Source of the DNA: Lachancea mirantina
Lineage: Eukaryota > Ascomycota > Saccharomycetes > Saccharomycetales > Saccharomycetaceae
DNA: 64,000 bases
Direction: 5' to 3'
Assembly (NCBI GenBank): GCA_900074745.1
Contig: LT598464.1
Span: forward strand, 434,001-498,000
Shown: positions 11,490-21,976 of the stretch, one piece after another
Position numbering within the stretch: the first letter of the stretch is position 1
Layout: each line of letters starts with the position of its first letter
The notes under the pieces: model-generated
Told to the model about the DNA's origin: nothing
What the model saw: the letters and a program-made list of their open reading frames with translations, nothing else
The model's database searches: none
Translations under genes and position numbers: made by a program

Positions 11490-14400
11490 TCATCTGCGTT
11501 GCTTGTTTAGCGGAATGTCGTCGTCTTCATCCTGCGCTAGAAGACCATGAGCAAACGCCCTCAGCCTCTCACCTAAAATTTTCCTCTTTTTCGTCTCCTT
11601 CTGCAAAAGTGACGAGACCAGAGCCAATTGTTCGTCTTTCTTTTGCATGATTCGAGCTAGTCTCTCAATGTCAGACCTACGAGAATTCCTTTCCAGCTCT
11701 AAATTTTTCAACACCTCTGCTAACTTATCATCTAACGTAACAACCATTTTACTGGAGCTGAGAAGGTCAGCCTTCAGATCGTTGTCAGTAGCCTTCGTCA
11801 TCTTAACTTGCTTTTTTTGTGCTGCATTTTCGTCCAACCGCCATGTCTTCTTGTCTGCGGGAGTACATGTTTTTGAAGAAAGCGCAGTGGCCCCTGCACG
11901 CGCTTTTAAAGCGCCCTTTATCAACGTGATGTTACGCAAAACGGTGTTGTCAAAGATGTCACTTGAAGCCTTATCTGCCTTTCTGGCACTAGCACTCTTG
12001 ACGTTCTTCTTTTCAGTAGATGTGGCCTTCAAATTCCTGCTCTCCTCCTCTAAAGCTTTGTCCTCATAGCATATTTTTTTAATCTTCGCTCGAAGCTGAG
12101 ATATTTCATGATCTTTAGAAATTGACTCTTCCTTGACACTCTTGATGTCTTCCCTTGCTTTCTGCAGTTGTCCATTCAAACCAGCTATCTCGATCTGTTC
12201 TTGCATAGCTGAGCGTGTGAGAGAGGTGATGAGGGACCGGTACTGCATATTTTCGTTCTTTAGTGCTGCAGTTTCTTCGTTATATGCGGAGCAAACTTCT
12301 TGCGACAGATCGAAAAGCATTCTTGCCATTTCACATGACTCATTCTCCTTGAGTTGTCCCGATTTCAGTCGCTCATCAATGCAGGAAAAGAAGTCTCCGA
12401 TGTTCTCTACATCGGTGTTGTCAGCATCCACTGAGCCCTTGAAAGCATCGGGTTGATCTTGTACGTCTATTTTCCTCGAGTTTTCAGCTTCGATACTATC
12501 CAGGCTGCCCACCTTGCTGTTGCTGCTTTGTGTCGTTTTCAGAATAATGTCCGGTTCGCTGATCATATGGAATTTGCGGATCATACATTCGGCGTACTTG
12601 AAGCTCCAAATTCTTATTCCCAAATACTCCGCCATTTGAAGACTCTTTAAATCAGACTTTGCTACCTTTATTTTCGGAGAACAAATGTAGAGGTCGACAT
12701 CGGAGTTAAGATCATTTGTAAAAACAGCATTAAGCTTGGAAAAACCTTCCCGCATATCTTTGACTCTTTGCAAGAGGAAAGGATTTGAGTTTCCAATCTT
12801 TTTTATGAGCTCTTCCTCATCAACGTAAATTTTAATGCCTCGCAAATCGTCCCGCAGTTTACTTACCGCTGCTGGAGAGTTGAAGTGCACCGGGAAATCG
12901 CTGATTATTTCTCTTTTGTCGAAATTTTTAGATGTCAATCGCCCTTTCTTGGATAAGTGCTGAAGGTACAACACAGGACTAATTTCGTAATTGTTAATAT
13001 TACAAATATTGTTACTCACCGTAACATTATTTCCACCTTCGAAAGGCGTATGATTAACGATGCCCATTTGTATAAGTTCCAGGATTCTTGTCTTTTTCAA
13101 GCACTTGAGTGAGGCTACGTTCTTCTGGATCTCCCGACCAACAGCACGCTCAGCTCTTTTCTGTTCTCTCTCCGGATCCACCTGTTGTGCTTTCTTAAGT
13201 TGGCCGCTGTCTGGTCGCAAGGGACTACCCTTTAGTTTGAGAGCATTTTCTTCCAAAGAAGATTTGTCTTTGCCCAAGAGTTCCTGAGCCACATCAATAG
13301 CACCCGACTTCACGTCTGTAACAACATTAGACCTATCGACAACTCTCGATTCAGCTTTATATTCTTTGTCTAAAGTCTTATGAATCAAATTCTGACTTCT
13401 TTTTGATTGACCACCATTCCATTGATTATTTGCATTGAAAATTGGAACTCTCGAGACCTTCGATGGACCTGCGGAATACCTGCTAACCTGGGCACTCTCG
13501 GCTTCTTCGCTTGCGTTTGGATTGTTCACCGTCTGATTTCCTAATCTAGAAAGTCTATTTCTAGGGTCTGTATTTGTTATCGATCCTTCAACAACTTTGT
13601 TCGCTTCCGTCGTTATTTCTTCAGTGAGGTTTCCACCAAAAACGTTTTCGACAGAAGAAACAATGTTCAGTGGCTTCCCACTAGCGGGTGCTATAGTATC
13701 TTGTAACCTCTCTTTATCTCTTTGCTCTTCCGTTCCTGTCCCTAACTCCGAATTTTTATTGGGGTCAACAGGATTCTTTAGAATCTCAAAAGAGGCGATT
13801 TTTTTCTCGCCACTGGCAGTCAAGCTATGAACCGCTGTCTGGATCTGCCGTTGCAACTGGGGCGTGACTAATGGTCTCTCTTCCACTAAAACTTGAGCCC
13901 TTTTTTCCAATTTATCCGCAGAATTCGTGGCGCAACTGAGTAACGGAAGCGGCTTAGGGAGAGATATTTGTTTGGGCGAGTCAGCCCTCAGCGGTATTAA
14001 TCTGATATTTTGAATATTCATCATTTTTGGGGAGTCAGAAGACCTCTCAAGAGCAACTTCCAGCACTGGAGCTTTCCTATCGTGTGAAGACACGTTCGGT
14101 CCCGTTAGCTTTGCCACGTCCTCAAGGCTGTGAGGATTTATGTTCTGATCTACAGCTCCCTTGCTCTCAGCAAAAGAACTATCTCTGCTTTCATTGCCAA
14201 ACAGGGTTTTCCCGAGCTCTGAACTCGCGTTGTTGCTTGATGCGCCGCCGTCTGGCAACTGTTTGGTGACTTCAGTCCTCTCAATAGAATTTTCAGTTGT
14301 TATTTCGAATTTCGGAGGCCATTGACCAGAGATTTTTGTCTTAAGCTGAAGCATTAAGTTGTTATCGATTTTTTCAACGACATTTTGCAAATATGTTGAG

Positions 14401-15875
14401 CTAGTTGGGAGCGGTAAAGTAGGTCTATTCCCGCTCAATGGTGTAGCAGAAGGTCTTCTTAAAATTTCAGAAGTGGACTTCATTATATCGGCCAAAATCT
14501 GTGGTTTGAAGTCAGCCATTTCATTCTCATTCAATAATTGTGAAAGGTCCGATCGCGCACGTTCAGCAGAATTTGATCCCGATAATGGTGGGAAACGGCT
14601 AATTTTGGCAGATCCATTAGGCTCGTCCCCGTAGGATCGTACGGGCCTTAGAGTGATAGTCTTTTTCCTTACGGAGGAGCTGGGGCTCGATACACTGGAC
14701 ATGGCTTTTTTATGCTTTCTGGTAGTTTCTGCTCCGGTTTGCTTTGGCTTAGCAGTTGTGGATTGTGCCATTTTCATGGATTTGTATCGCTTTTCTTTAA
14801 TTCCCAACTTCTTAAGTCTACTCTCTTTTGACTTCACAGGATCGGATTGCATATCATTCCTGACTTCACGCTTGCTAGTCACACCTCGTTTCTCTTTCTC
14901 ACGTTCATTATTGACATTCTCAAAGGCTTTTGAATACTTTCGTATTCTTGGTAGCGCGTGTTGACGAACTGGAGTAGTTTCTTCTGGATATTCTAAAGAG
15001 TTTCTTGTAGCACTCGTTGTACTACCAGCATTCAGGTGATGGCCAGGTCTCGTAGCAGAATTCGTGGTCAATTTTTGTGGAGATGCTTTCGGCGTGTCCG
15101 CATTTGGTGCGTAGTCCCTAGCTTCGATATCTTTTGCAGTTTCTTCGGTAGACATTGTTTTCCTTTTCTTGGGCGTCGCAGTCGCAGCTTTTTCCGTATG
15201 TAACGGTTCGTCGTCAATATTGTCAGAGCCGTTGCGACTCGAAGGTGAATTTCTTCGTTTCATCCTGTATATGACAGTTTTGGAGCTTCTTTCGTGCTTT
15301 TTGGGAAGAGTGGTGGGGGTAGTTCTTTTACTGACCGGGTTTTTGGAGTGTTGCGGAGTCAAAAACAATTTTCCGGTAGCTGTGTCATCAGAACCCTGTG
15401 AAACTTGGATCTTTGGAGTAGCTGGTCGTTGTGGAAGCACTGAAGACGCGTCTTGCCAATTGTCTTGTGCATCGCCACGATTATAGGCAGAGGCGACGGA
15501 CAGATTCTCGTTGGGCGCGTTTTTCATCATCAAATCGTCCGGAATTTTTTCAGGGACAGCTCTCACAGCTCTTGATGGACCTCGGGGGTCACCAGCATTT
15601 TTATCCTCGTTTTGTCGAAATTTCAAACCAACGGGAGACCCGCTATCGGATCGTTCTTCATTTTTCTTTTTCAAAAGCCCTAAAAGCCGATTGGACGCGT
15701 TTTCCTCATCGCTGAGACGTTTACCTTTTGGCTTTTCCATACTTTGGTTCCTTTTGGTCGGCGTTGGCGTCGACTTAAACAATGGAATGCGATTTGGGCC
15801 CACCAATCCCACTGTAATGTGCCCTGATTTTTCGCCGCCGGGCGAATTTCGCACGGCTCTGTCATTCACTGACAT
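11490..15875 (-). CDS. SIR4: Sir4-type silencing scaffold (single SIR4/ASF2 gene)
   Basis: The product is a 1461-residue, highly charged, mostly disordered protein, close in size to S. cerevisiae Sir4 (1358 aa). The first ~950 residues are low-complexity Ser/Lys/Thr-rich sequence. A folded segment at ~960-1100 (with SLQMAEYLGIRIWSFKYAE) corresponds to the region holding the partitioning-and-anchoring domain. A helical region follows, and a C-terminal coiled coil lies at ~1370-1450. In S. cerevisiae the C-terminal coil binds Sir3, Rap1 and yKu70. The gene sits between PCF11 and ADK1, as SIR4 (YDR227W) does, and two genes from GGC1, as its sister ASF2 (YDL197C) does. So this is the unduplicated ancestor-like locus. 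Sequence evolves fast, so the call leans on position, size and the C-terminus. Confidence 0.85.
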   Translation of the reverse strand: MSVNDRAVRNSPGGEKSGHITVGLVGPNRIPLFKSTPTPTKRNQSMEKPKGKRLSDEENASNRLLGLLKKKNEERSDSGSPVGLKFRQNEDKNAGDPRGPSRAVRAVPEKIPDDLMMKNAPNENLSVASAYNRGDAQDNWQDASSVLPQRPATPKIQVSQGSDDTATGKLFLTPQHSKNPVSKRTTPTTLPKKHERSSKTVIYRMKRRNSPSSRNGSDNIDDEPLHTEKAATATPKKRKTMSTEETAKDIEARDYAPNADTPKASPQKLTTNSATRPGHHLNAGSTTSATRNSLEYPEETTPVRQHALPRIRKYSKAFENVNNEREKEKRGVTSKREVRNDMQSDPVKSKESRLKKLGIKEKRYKSMKMAQSTTAKPKQTGAETTRKHKKAMSSVSSPSSSVRKKTITLRPVRSYGDEPNGSAKISRFPPLSGSNSAERARSDLSQLLNENEMADFKPQILADIMKSTSEILRRPSATPLSGNRPTLPLPTSSTYLQNVVEKIDNNLMLQLKTKISGQWPPKFEITTENSIERTEVTKQLPDGGASSNNASSELGKTLFGNESRDSSFAESKGAVDQNINPHSLEDVAKLTGPNVSSHDRKAPVLEVALERSSDSPKMMNIQNIRLIPLRADSPKQISLPKPLPLLSCATNSADKLEKRAQVLVEERPLVTPQLQRQIQTAVHSLTASGEKKIASFEILKNPVDPNKNSELGTGTEEQRDKERLQDTIAPASGKPLNIVSSVENVFGGNLTEEITTEANKVVEGSITNTDPRNRLSRLGNQTVNNPNASEEAESAQVSRYSAGPSKVSRVPIFNANNQWNGGQSKRSQNLIHKTLDKEYKAESRVVDRSNVVTDVKSGAIDVAQELLGKDKSSLEENALKLKGSPLRPDSGQLKKAQQVDPEREQKRAERAVGREIQKNVASLKCLKKTRILELIQMGIVNHTPFEGGNNVTVSNNICNINNYEISPVLYLQHLSKKGRLTSKNFDKREIISDFPVHFNSPAAVSKLRDDLRGIKIYVDEEELIKKIGNSNPFLLQRVKDMREGFSKLNAVFTNDLNSDVDLYICSPKIKVAKSDLKSLQMAEYLGIRIWSFKYAECMIRKFHMISEPDIILKTTQSSNSKVGSLDSIEAENSRKIDVQDQPDAFKGSVDADNTDVENIGDFFSCIDERLKSGQLKENESCEMARMLFDLSQEVCSAYNEETAALKNENMQYRSLITSLTRSAMQEQIEIAGLNGQLQKAREDIKSVKEESISKDHEISQLRAKIKKICYEDKALEEESRNLKATSTEKKNVKSASARKADKASSDIFDNTVLRNITLIKGALKARAGATALSSKTCTPADKKTWRLDENAAQKKQVKMTKATDNDLKADLLSSSKMVVTLDDKLAEVLKNLELERNSRRSDIERLARIMQKKDEQLALVSSLLQKETKKRKILGERLRAFAHGLLAQDEDDDIPLNKQRR

Positions 15876-16168
15876 TCTAGCAACTTCCCAGGTTGATGGA
15901 CCTCTAGCGGTTTGTTGATTTGTTTCAGTCTTTAACCAGTTGTCATCGCCATATCCTTGATTTACAACGAACTCGTTAATTTTGGTGACCGTTCCATATG
16001 AGCAAAGACCCTGGAAGCCCTATACAAAGACAAGATAGACGTGTTATATATAATGGAGTCGATTGAGCACATATATAAGCATTAATCGCGATCCCGGCTT
16101 AAGTGTCGGTGCAGATAGTGTCTTTGAGTAAAAAGGATCACTTTGTTGGTTTTTTCGACGTCGTTAGC

Positions 16169-16855
<687 letters not shown>

Positions 16856-17995
16856 TTATGGCGAGACTGTAGTGGGAAGTCTAGAATTGACGTGAACCGG
16901 ATCGTTTGATTGCCAGTTGTAGGTGAATTCCTTGTATTGGAATGATAAATATGTTACGTGATTTTGCCCGGTCTAAAATTTTTTCTTTCTTATTACAACG
17001 CATCACTCGGCCAATAGGAGGAACCATGCCACGTAAAAAGCCAGGTTTCGAAGCCAAAAGATTGTTGTAGATACACAAATGGTACCAAAAGACGCTGTTG
17101 AACGGATTTCTCGAGTTAAGTGTTATAGATTATTTTTTGCCGCACTTAAAACTTCGAGATTTTAGTAATTTAGAGAGTTTGAGGGAGCTCAGATGAATTG
17201 CGGAGATTTGAGTGCTTGAGTGTCTTAATTGGTGTGTGCTACGTAACAGCAGGGGATCTAAACCGTGGTACTCCCTGCAATGTCACAGGAGTCTTAAAGG
17301 TCTGTTTCGAGTTTCAATGGCATCTATCGCAGAGCGGTCAAGAGATCTATGAGGTATCATGTTGTCATAGAGTTAAAAGAGATGTTTCAATGCTGCACGA
17401 TGCTCGCTAGTGTCTGTTACTTGACGTATGGGCTATTCATTGACAGCGTGGTCTACTTTTTTATCACTATGTAGTAAACTGTCGCCAGTCAAAAATTTAT
17501 GGGGAAGAGAGTCGAAAGCAGAAAGCGAGGTAGATTGAAAGTGAGCGCACTGACAGGGAGGGGGCTCACTTGGCACTTGCTATTTACTTCTCAGCGTGTT
17601 GACAGTCTGTTTATGTCATTTTCGAGAGCGTAAATATTATATCTTTCACACATAAAATAACCTTCAATGGTGATCCACAATTGCAGAGCTTCCAACACAA
17701 AATTGAGCTCATACGAGTAGTGAGAGATCCTCTATTAGTTATCGTTGTTTGATTATTACTTTCACGGAATTCATGGCAACCTCCCGAACTGGATTTCATC
17801 TATTTGACAGTTTAGTATATGTGAAATGTCTGAGACCCATGTGCTTGGTAGACAAGCGAGAAAAGTAGGAGATGCCACTTTAAAACTTAGCATTTCCTAT
17901 GGACAAGGGTCAATAGTTAACTTCTGTAGAGCTGAAGTCCCACAACTCAGAGCCTCATAGCTCAACTTTTAATGACCTGCATCTCTTCAATCACT
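16856..17995. other. Gene-poor region upstream of ADK1
   Basis: No intact gene. The first 300 bp should hold the ADK1 promoter. A frame at 17198-17410 lacks an ATG and contains a few cysteines. It may be debris and is not called. Confidence 0.5.
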
Positions 17996-18426
17996 CTAAT
18001 CTTCTTTCTCGCGAGCGTCACCACATTCTCTGGCATCTAACTCGTCCCAACTCGCGGCGATTCCTTCATGATAAGCATTCACTGCTAGGCCAACATATGG
18101 TCTCAACGCTTCGAATTCAGTTGATGAATTGTGAAGATCTAAGAAAACACGTCGGAAATAAGACAAGCATTCGTCGCCATCATAAAAAAATCTGGGCGAC
18201 ATTCCTGGCATGACAAGTTCACATTTTTGGCGATTGAGTCCCATTTTGTCAAATTCAATCCCGGCTTATATTTGCAAATTTCCTTCAATAACAACAGGTT
18301 TTGAAATGTGTCCATCCCACTGTCTCTTCTTAGCCAGTAAGTAGTCAGTCCCGTGGCAGCCATTGCTGAGCCTCCCAACAACACGATAATTAGGATGGCA
18401 GGTATAGCATCGTACTGAACACTCAA
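17996..18426 (-). pseudogene. DUP-domain (COS/DUP240-like) membrane protein, frameshifted
   Basis: Two overlapping minus frames carry one protein family. The first (from 18426, no ATG) has a hydrophobic helix ending GLTTYWLRRDSG, then ...LLLLKEICKY and TKWDSIAKNVN. The second (to 17996) has FFYDGDECLSYFRR, then EALRPYVGLAVNAYHEGIAASW. This order (helix, WDxIAxxxN, FFYDGxxC, a Pro-Tyr helix, then SW) is the DUP domain of the yeast COS/DUP240 family of endosomal and vacuolar membrane proteins. The frames meet at a run of seven T on the minus strand (plus A tract near 18183-18190), so one base is missing, or miscounted by sequencing. A stop lies just before the first frame, so the N-terminal part is lost too. 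It is a host gene in decay. Members such as KTD1 in S. cerevisiae protect against a killer toxin. Confidence 0.7.
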
Positions 18427-19039
18427 GACGCATAGCTAGATACAGAAAATAAATTCACTTGCGAGACATATTGATAGAAATCTCCATCTCTTGGTCTGGA
18501 AAATGATTTTTGACCGGTATTCATCGCGAGGAAGCCGTTTGCGGGCAGGATTCATTGCCAAAGGATCCATCTCTCTGTTTAGATCTTAAGCTCTCGTCAG
18601 ATCCTTCCTTGGCAAAAAAGTTTAAACTAGGTTCTAAGCTTACGTCCTCGCTTGAACTGCGCTCCCTTATAATAACCTCTCGAAAAATGGCTGCCTTCGA
18701 GATACGCCCTATATAGTTTTACGATATATCAATAGGATCTCACTATGCTTGCCCTTACAGTTGATGAACTAAAGTCCGAAAGCAAAAGAAACAAAATATC
18801 TTCAAACACGTAATTCAGACTTGGCATTTTCGAAGGCGTGTTTGCATATCGGCAGGTTTTCACCTCCCTTTTGGTTGAGAGCTGAAAATCAACCTGTTGG
18901 ACATGCGATTTGGTCATAGATATATATTGAGCTCGACTTTACGATAAATTCTCCCACGAGAAGCTATTCCATGCGGCCAGAAATTAGAAAAATGAGTGAA
19001 CTAAGTTTTGTGAGATTTGATCTCTTCGTAACATCTAAT
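18427..19039. other. Spacer between two decayed genes
   Basis: This is AT-rich sequence between the DUP pseudogene and the broken secreted-protein gene, which point away from each other. A short frame at 18510-18716 (+) has no family features. Confidence 0.4.
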
Positions 19040-19578
19040 GCTTGCATTCTTCCAAGCATAAAACGAGTTGGAGAATGGTCCTATTGAATTGACATTTGCA
19101 CAATATCCAAATTCGATTGCAGGGATTTTAATTGAGGCAGCTAACGATACTGGGTTGCTTGTCGTGGGAAAAAATGATACCACAGTTTACTACGATGAAT
19201 GTTTAGTAAGTGGAAACGAGATCGATCTCTTCTCGGAGAGAGAGTGGGCACATGGAATCTTGGCCGGAAACCACACTGACCCCTACCTTACAGATGACAC
19301 AAGCCCAATCAACTTGCAAAGGCGGGCGACCTCTGTTCTCTGTGGCACGGGGCATGCAGTCACACTCAGCATTTGTGATTCCCTTTTCAGTTACTTGGGA
19401 GCAAATGCAAACAGGCTGGACTGTTGGCGGACTCGGGTATTATTCAGAAATCTGTGAAAATACTTGTGATGAAGGGAATGATAACCATCGGTGGAGCTGC
19501 CAAGTTTATGGAACGGATGTGAATAGCGTTGAGATGTATGTTTGCGTAAGCAACCGACCTAGAGGATGTACTTGATTT
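19040..19578 (+). pseudogene. Broken gene for a secreted cysteine-rich protein, possibly toxin-like (fossil)
   Basis: The plus strand here is clearly protein-like but no longer one reading frame. Visible parts are several N-glycosylation motifs, a dibasic NLQRR site of the kind cut by Kex2, and a C-terminal part with at least six cysteines (including ICENTCDEGN and WSCQVYG) ending shortly before 19578. No intact start with a signal peptide is present. These traits fit a secreted, Kex2-processed protein such as the killer-toxin precursors of yeasts. I do not recognise the family. It is broken, with a small number of breaks, and probably young since most of the sequence still reads well. Confidence 0.45.
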
Positions 19579-20786
19579 CCCTCGGTGTTCGAGCTCTTCG
19601 TCAGGGCCCGAATTACCGATGGTAATAAATGGTAATTTAAGAAGAAAATTGAATTAACAGCTGTCAACAAGAAAAGAAAAACTATTATAACAATAAAATA
19701 AAACAACCACGTTATTGACTCATGTATCGCCTTTTGTTGGCATTGCGATGCGCATTTCTACTTCACCTAACTGCTTATTGATCTGGTTTCGCTTTATGTG
19801 TTCGTAAGCATACATTTTTCAGGTTGGAACGCATGCTTTGCCTCACGAACTATGGCTGGTGTGACAAATGTCAGAGTTTTCGCCAGCGGTCATCTAGAAG
19901 AGGTGCCATAATCTGCATTGAGAGTTAAAGGAATAATAATAGTTAGTATTGAACATAAGAAGCAATGGACCACCCAGGCAAAGCGTCAGACGTGAATTTT
20001 ATTCCTAACTTCAATCAGCACTGGAGTGCTTGTCAATTCGGATCTTTTCGGAAGAGGCTACTCAAGTGGGGACAGATTCCGAGCTCTTATTCCTCGCAAG
20101 GACGTGAATTCAACAAACCCAATAACGGAGCACATTATGTCTTCACGCCAGCCAATTTTTTCACAGTTACATTAACTTGAAATAGCGCATCCAGCACCTG
20201 GGCGAAGGTTTGACGATTTTGTCACTTCCGACTAATTACGCATCATTCTGACAAATTTCGACGTCTTGTTCGCATGGAGTTGATCCAGCTGACTCAGCAG
20301 AAAAAAGGTTAACATCTGAAAACAAGGATTAATCTCCTGGTAGAATGATTGTGGATTCGTTCCATATTTTGGATATGGACCCCGGACCGTCATTTTGTAC
20401 CAAGATCTTTGTTTTACTTCGTTGCTACAGGTGGGGTCTTCCCCATAACTCACAAAAATCCCTTCCCAAGGCCCTCGAAGAGGGCCTTGAGAAGTTCGAA
20501 GTTCAAGCTTTTGTCTAGAGTTTCATTGGTTTTGGGTGCCAATGAGTAGGTGTGCATGGTAATTAAGGTAAAATTGATAATTGTTGAAGTTTGTAAACAT
20601 TATTTATTGCCAAGTCTGTCGCTAGCTTAACACTGACGCTACTTGCTTAATACTCATATACGGAAGAGGCGATTATTTTCTTTCCTTCCTGCTCACGCGG
20701 TGAGTAGGAATTGTACCGAATCACAACTGGATCACAACCCTTTCGCAACCCATCAATTCGAATTGACCTTTGATCTGATTATGAAT
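19579..20786. other. Gene-poor region with coding-like scraps
   Basis: No intact gene. Around 19965-20180 short frames read like protein on the plus strand, but none has a recognisable domain. The stretch probably holds debris of former genes. Confidence 0.35.
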
Positions 20787-21245
20787 TGTTGGAAGGAGAT
20801 ATGGAGAAAGTGATATCGCTCAATTGCATTTTCACGTGATCACGATGACAGAATAAAATTAGAAGAGTGAACGGACGGTTCGCTTACTGTGAAAGCATTG
20901 AAAGCTCAAACAATTCCATCGACAGTTCTAGAATCCTCATATTACCGTAATCGGAGCATACGTGGTATGATGGATGGCTTACGAAAAGAATTCACCGTCT
21001 AGTAGGGAGAAAGTAACGAATTCTGAAGTTGGAACAGTGTTAGAAAAATAAATAAAAGGCGCCGATATGTCCAGGATCGTAGTGGCCATTGTCGAAAGAT
21101 AATCACGGAGAAACAGAAGTGCTCAACCTCTTATTTGCCTTATTCTTTAAATTAATTACCAACTAATTGAATGACCAGTTCAAGAACCTATCGACTGCCG
21201 ACAATGGCACACTTCAATAAATATTGTTCACCTATCGGTGATCAC
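20787..21245 (+). mobile_element. Old solo LTR, same family as the LTRs near 59.5 kb (fossil)
   Basis: The element starts TGTTGGAAGGAGATATGGAG, nearly identical to the start of the LTR at 59501. The similarity continues through ATGACAGA, a TATA-like AATAAATAAAAGGCGCC, AATCACGGAGAAA and CCTATCGACTGCCGACAATGG. The right end is blurred, so 21245 is approximate. It is much diverged from the other copies. No matching target-site duplication was seen. It appears to be a remnant of an LTR retrotransposon and codes for nothing. Confidence 0.65.
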
Positions 21246-21976
21246 GCAAGGCGGTTTTAGGCCCACTCGCGCGATCGGCGATAGAAGCCCGTCTCGGATA
21301 TCACTATTAACGTGAATCGCTTAGTATATAAAGAGCCAAGTAGGCCACGGCGGCTATCTTCCCCCTGACTTTACCATCTTACAACGGTGAAGAAGTAGAA
21401 GTGGACTACTTGAGAAGGGGAGGAGTAAGAATTCGTGCTTATTGGAGCGACACGATGTCACAGCTACTGCTAAAGTTCTAGATTTTGGTACCGAATTTCC
21501 TAAAGTGGCGTTCGGAGTAGAACAGCTGCGTTTGGCCTATTGGTACGCCAACGTGACACTAGTAGATTTGCATGATTGAAAACACACAGGGCTATGATTT
21601 CGACTTAGCCACGGCCCACTTTCAATCGCCAGTCAATCGTTTTCGCATCTGTTCCGCTGTGACTCTCAGAACAACCAAAAATGAGCATTTTCAAAAGCCC
21701 TCCCATCGCATTTTGAGGGAACCTCGTCGCCAAACGCCGACAACTGCGCCCTCACCATGCTAATGTGATGCAACATTAGAACCACCCTTCTCGAGAGCGA
21801 TGCCCTTCTGGAAGCTGTGATCACGTGATTTAAATATCAGTCACGTGATTGTTCTCTATCTGAAGTTATTGCGAACGTCCCTCTGCCAAGGTTATCAAAA
21901 ATTCAAAGGGATTTCGCTTTCTCAAAGTCCGTCACTTAGCCAGACAGCTCTTCAATCGTTTTACAAGCGAATCTCA
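21246..21976 (+). other. Coding-like debris and promoter of the 22-kb gene
   Basis: A TATATAAAG box at about 21326-21334 is followed by a plus-strand stretch (to ~21582) that reads strongly like protein, for instance YLRRGGVRIRAYW and FGVEQLRLAYWYANVTL, but is not one frame. It lies directly after the old LTR, so it may be a fossil of that element or of a lost gene. The last 200 bp hold the promoter of the next gene. Confidence 0.4.
21821..21851 (+). promoter_or_regulatory. Twin TCACGTGATT boxes
   Basis: Two copies of TCACGTGATT lie about 20 bp apart, upstream of the start at 21977. This is the Cbf1/Pho4/Tye7 E-box, and the flanking base choice fits Cbf1. Two boxes at this spacing suggest paired bHLH dimers. 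The usual centromere element III and AT-rich spacer do not follow, so this is a promoter and not a centromere. Confidence 0.6.

Noticed and set aside
17320-17350. GCAGAGCGGTCAAGAG, like the D-arm of a leucine or serine tRNA
   Set aside because: No B box (GGTTCRANNCC) or acceptor-stem partner follows within 100 bp.
17198-17410. Small cysteine-containing frame with a VKRD site
   Set aside because: It has no ATG and no signal peptide, and is too short to judge. It may be debris.
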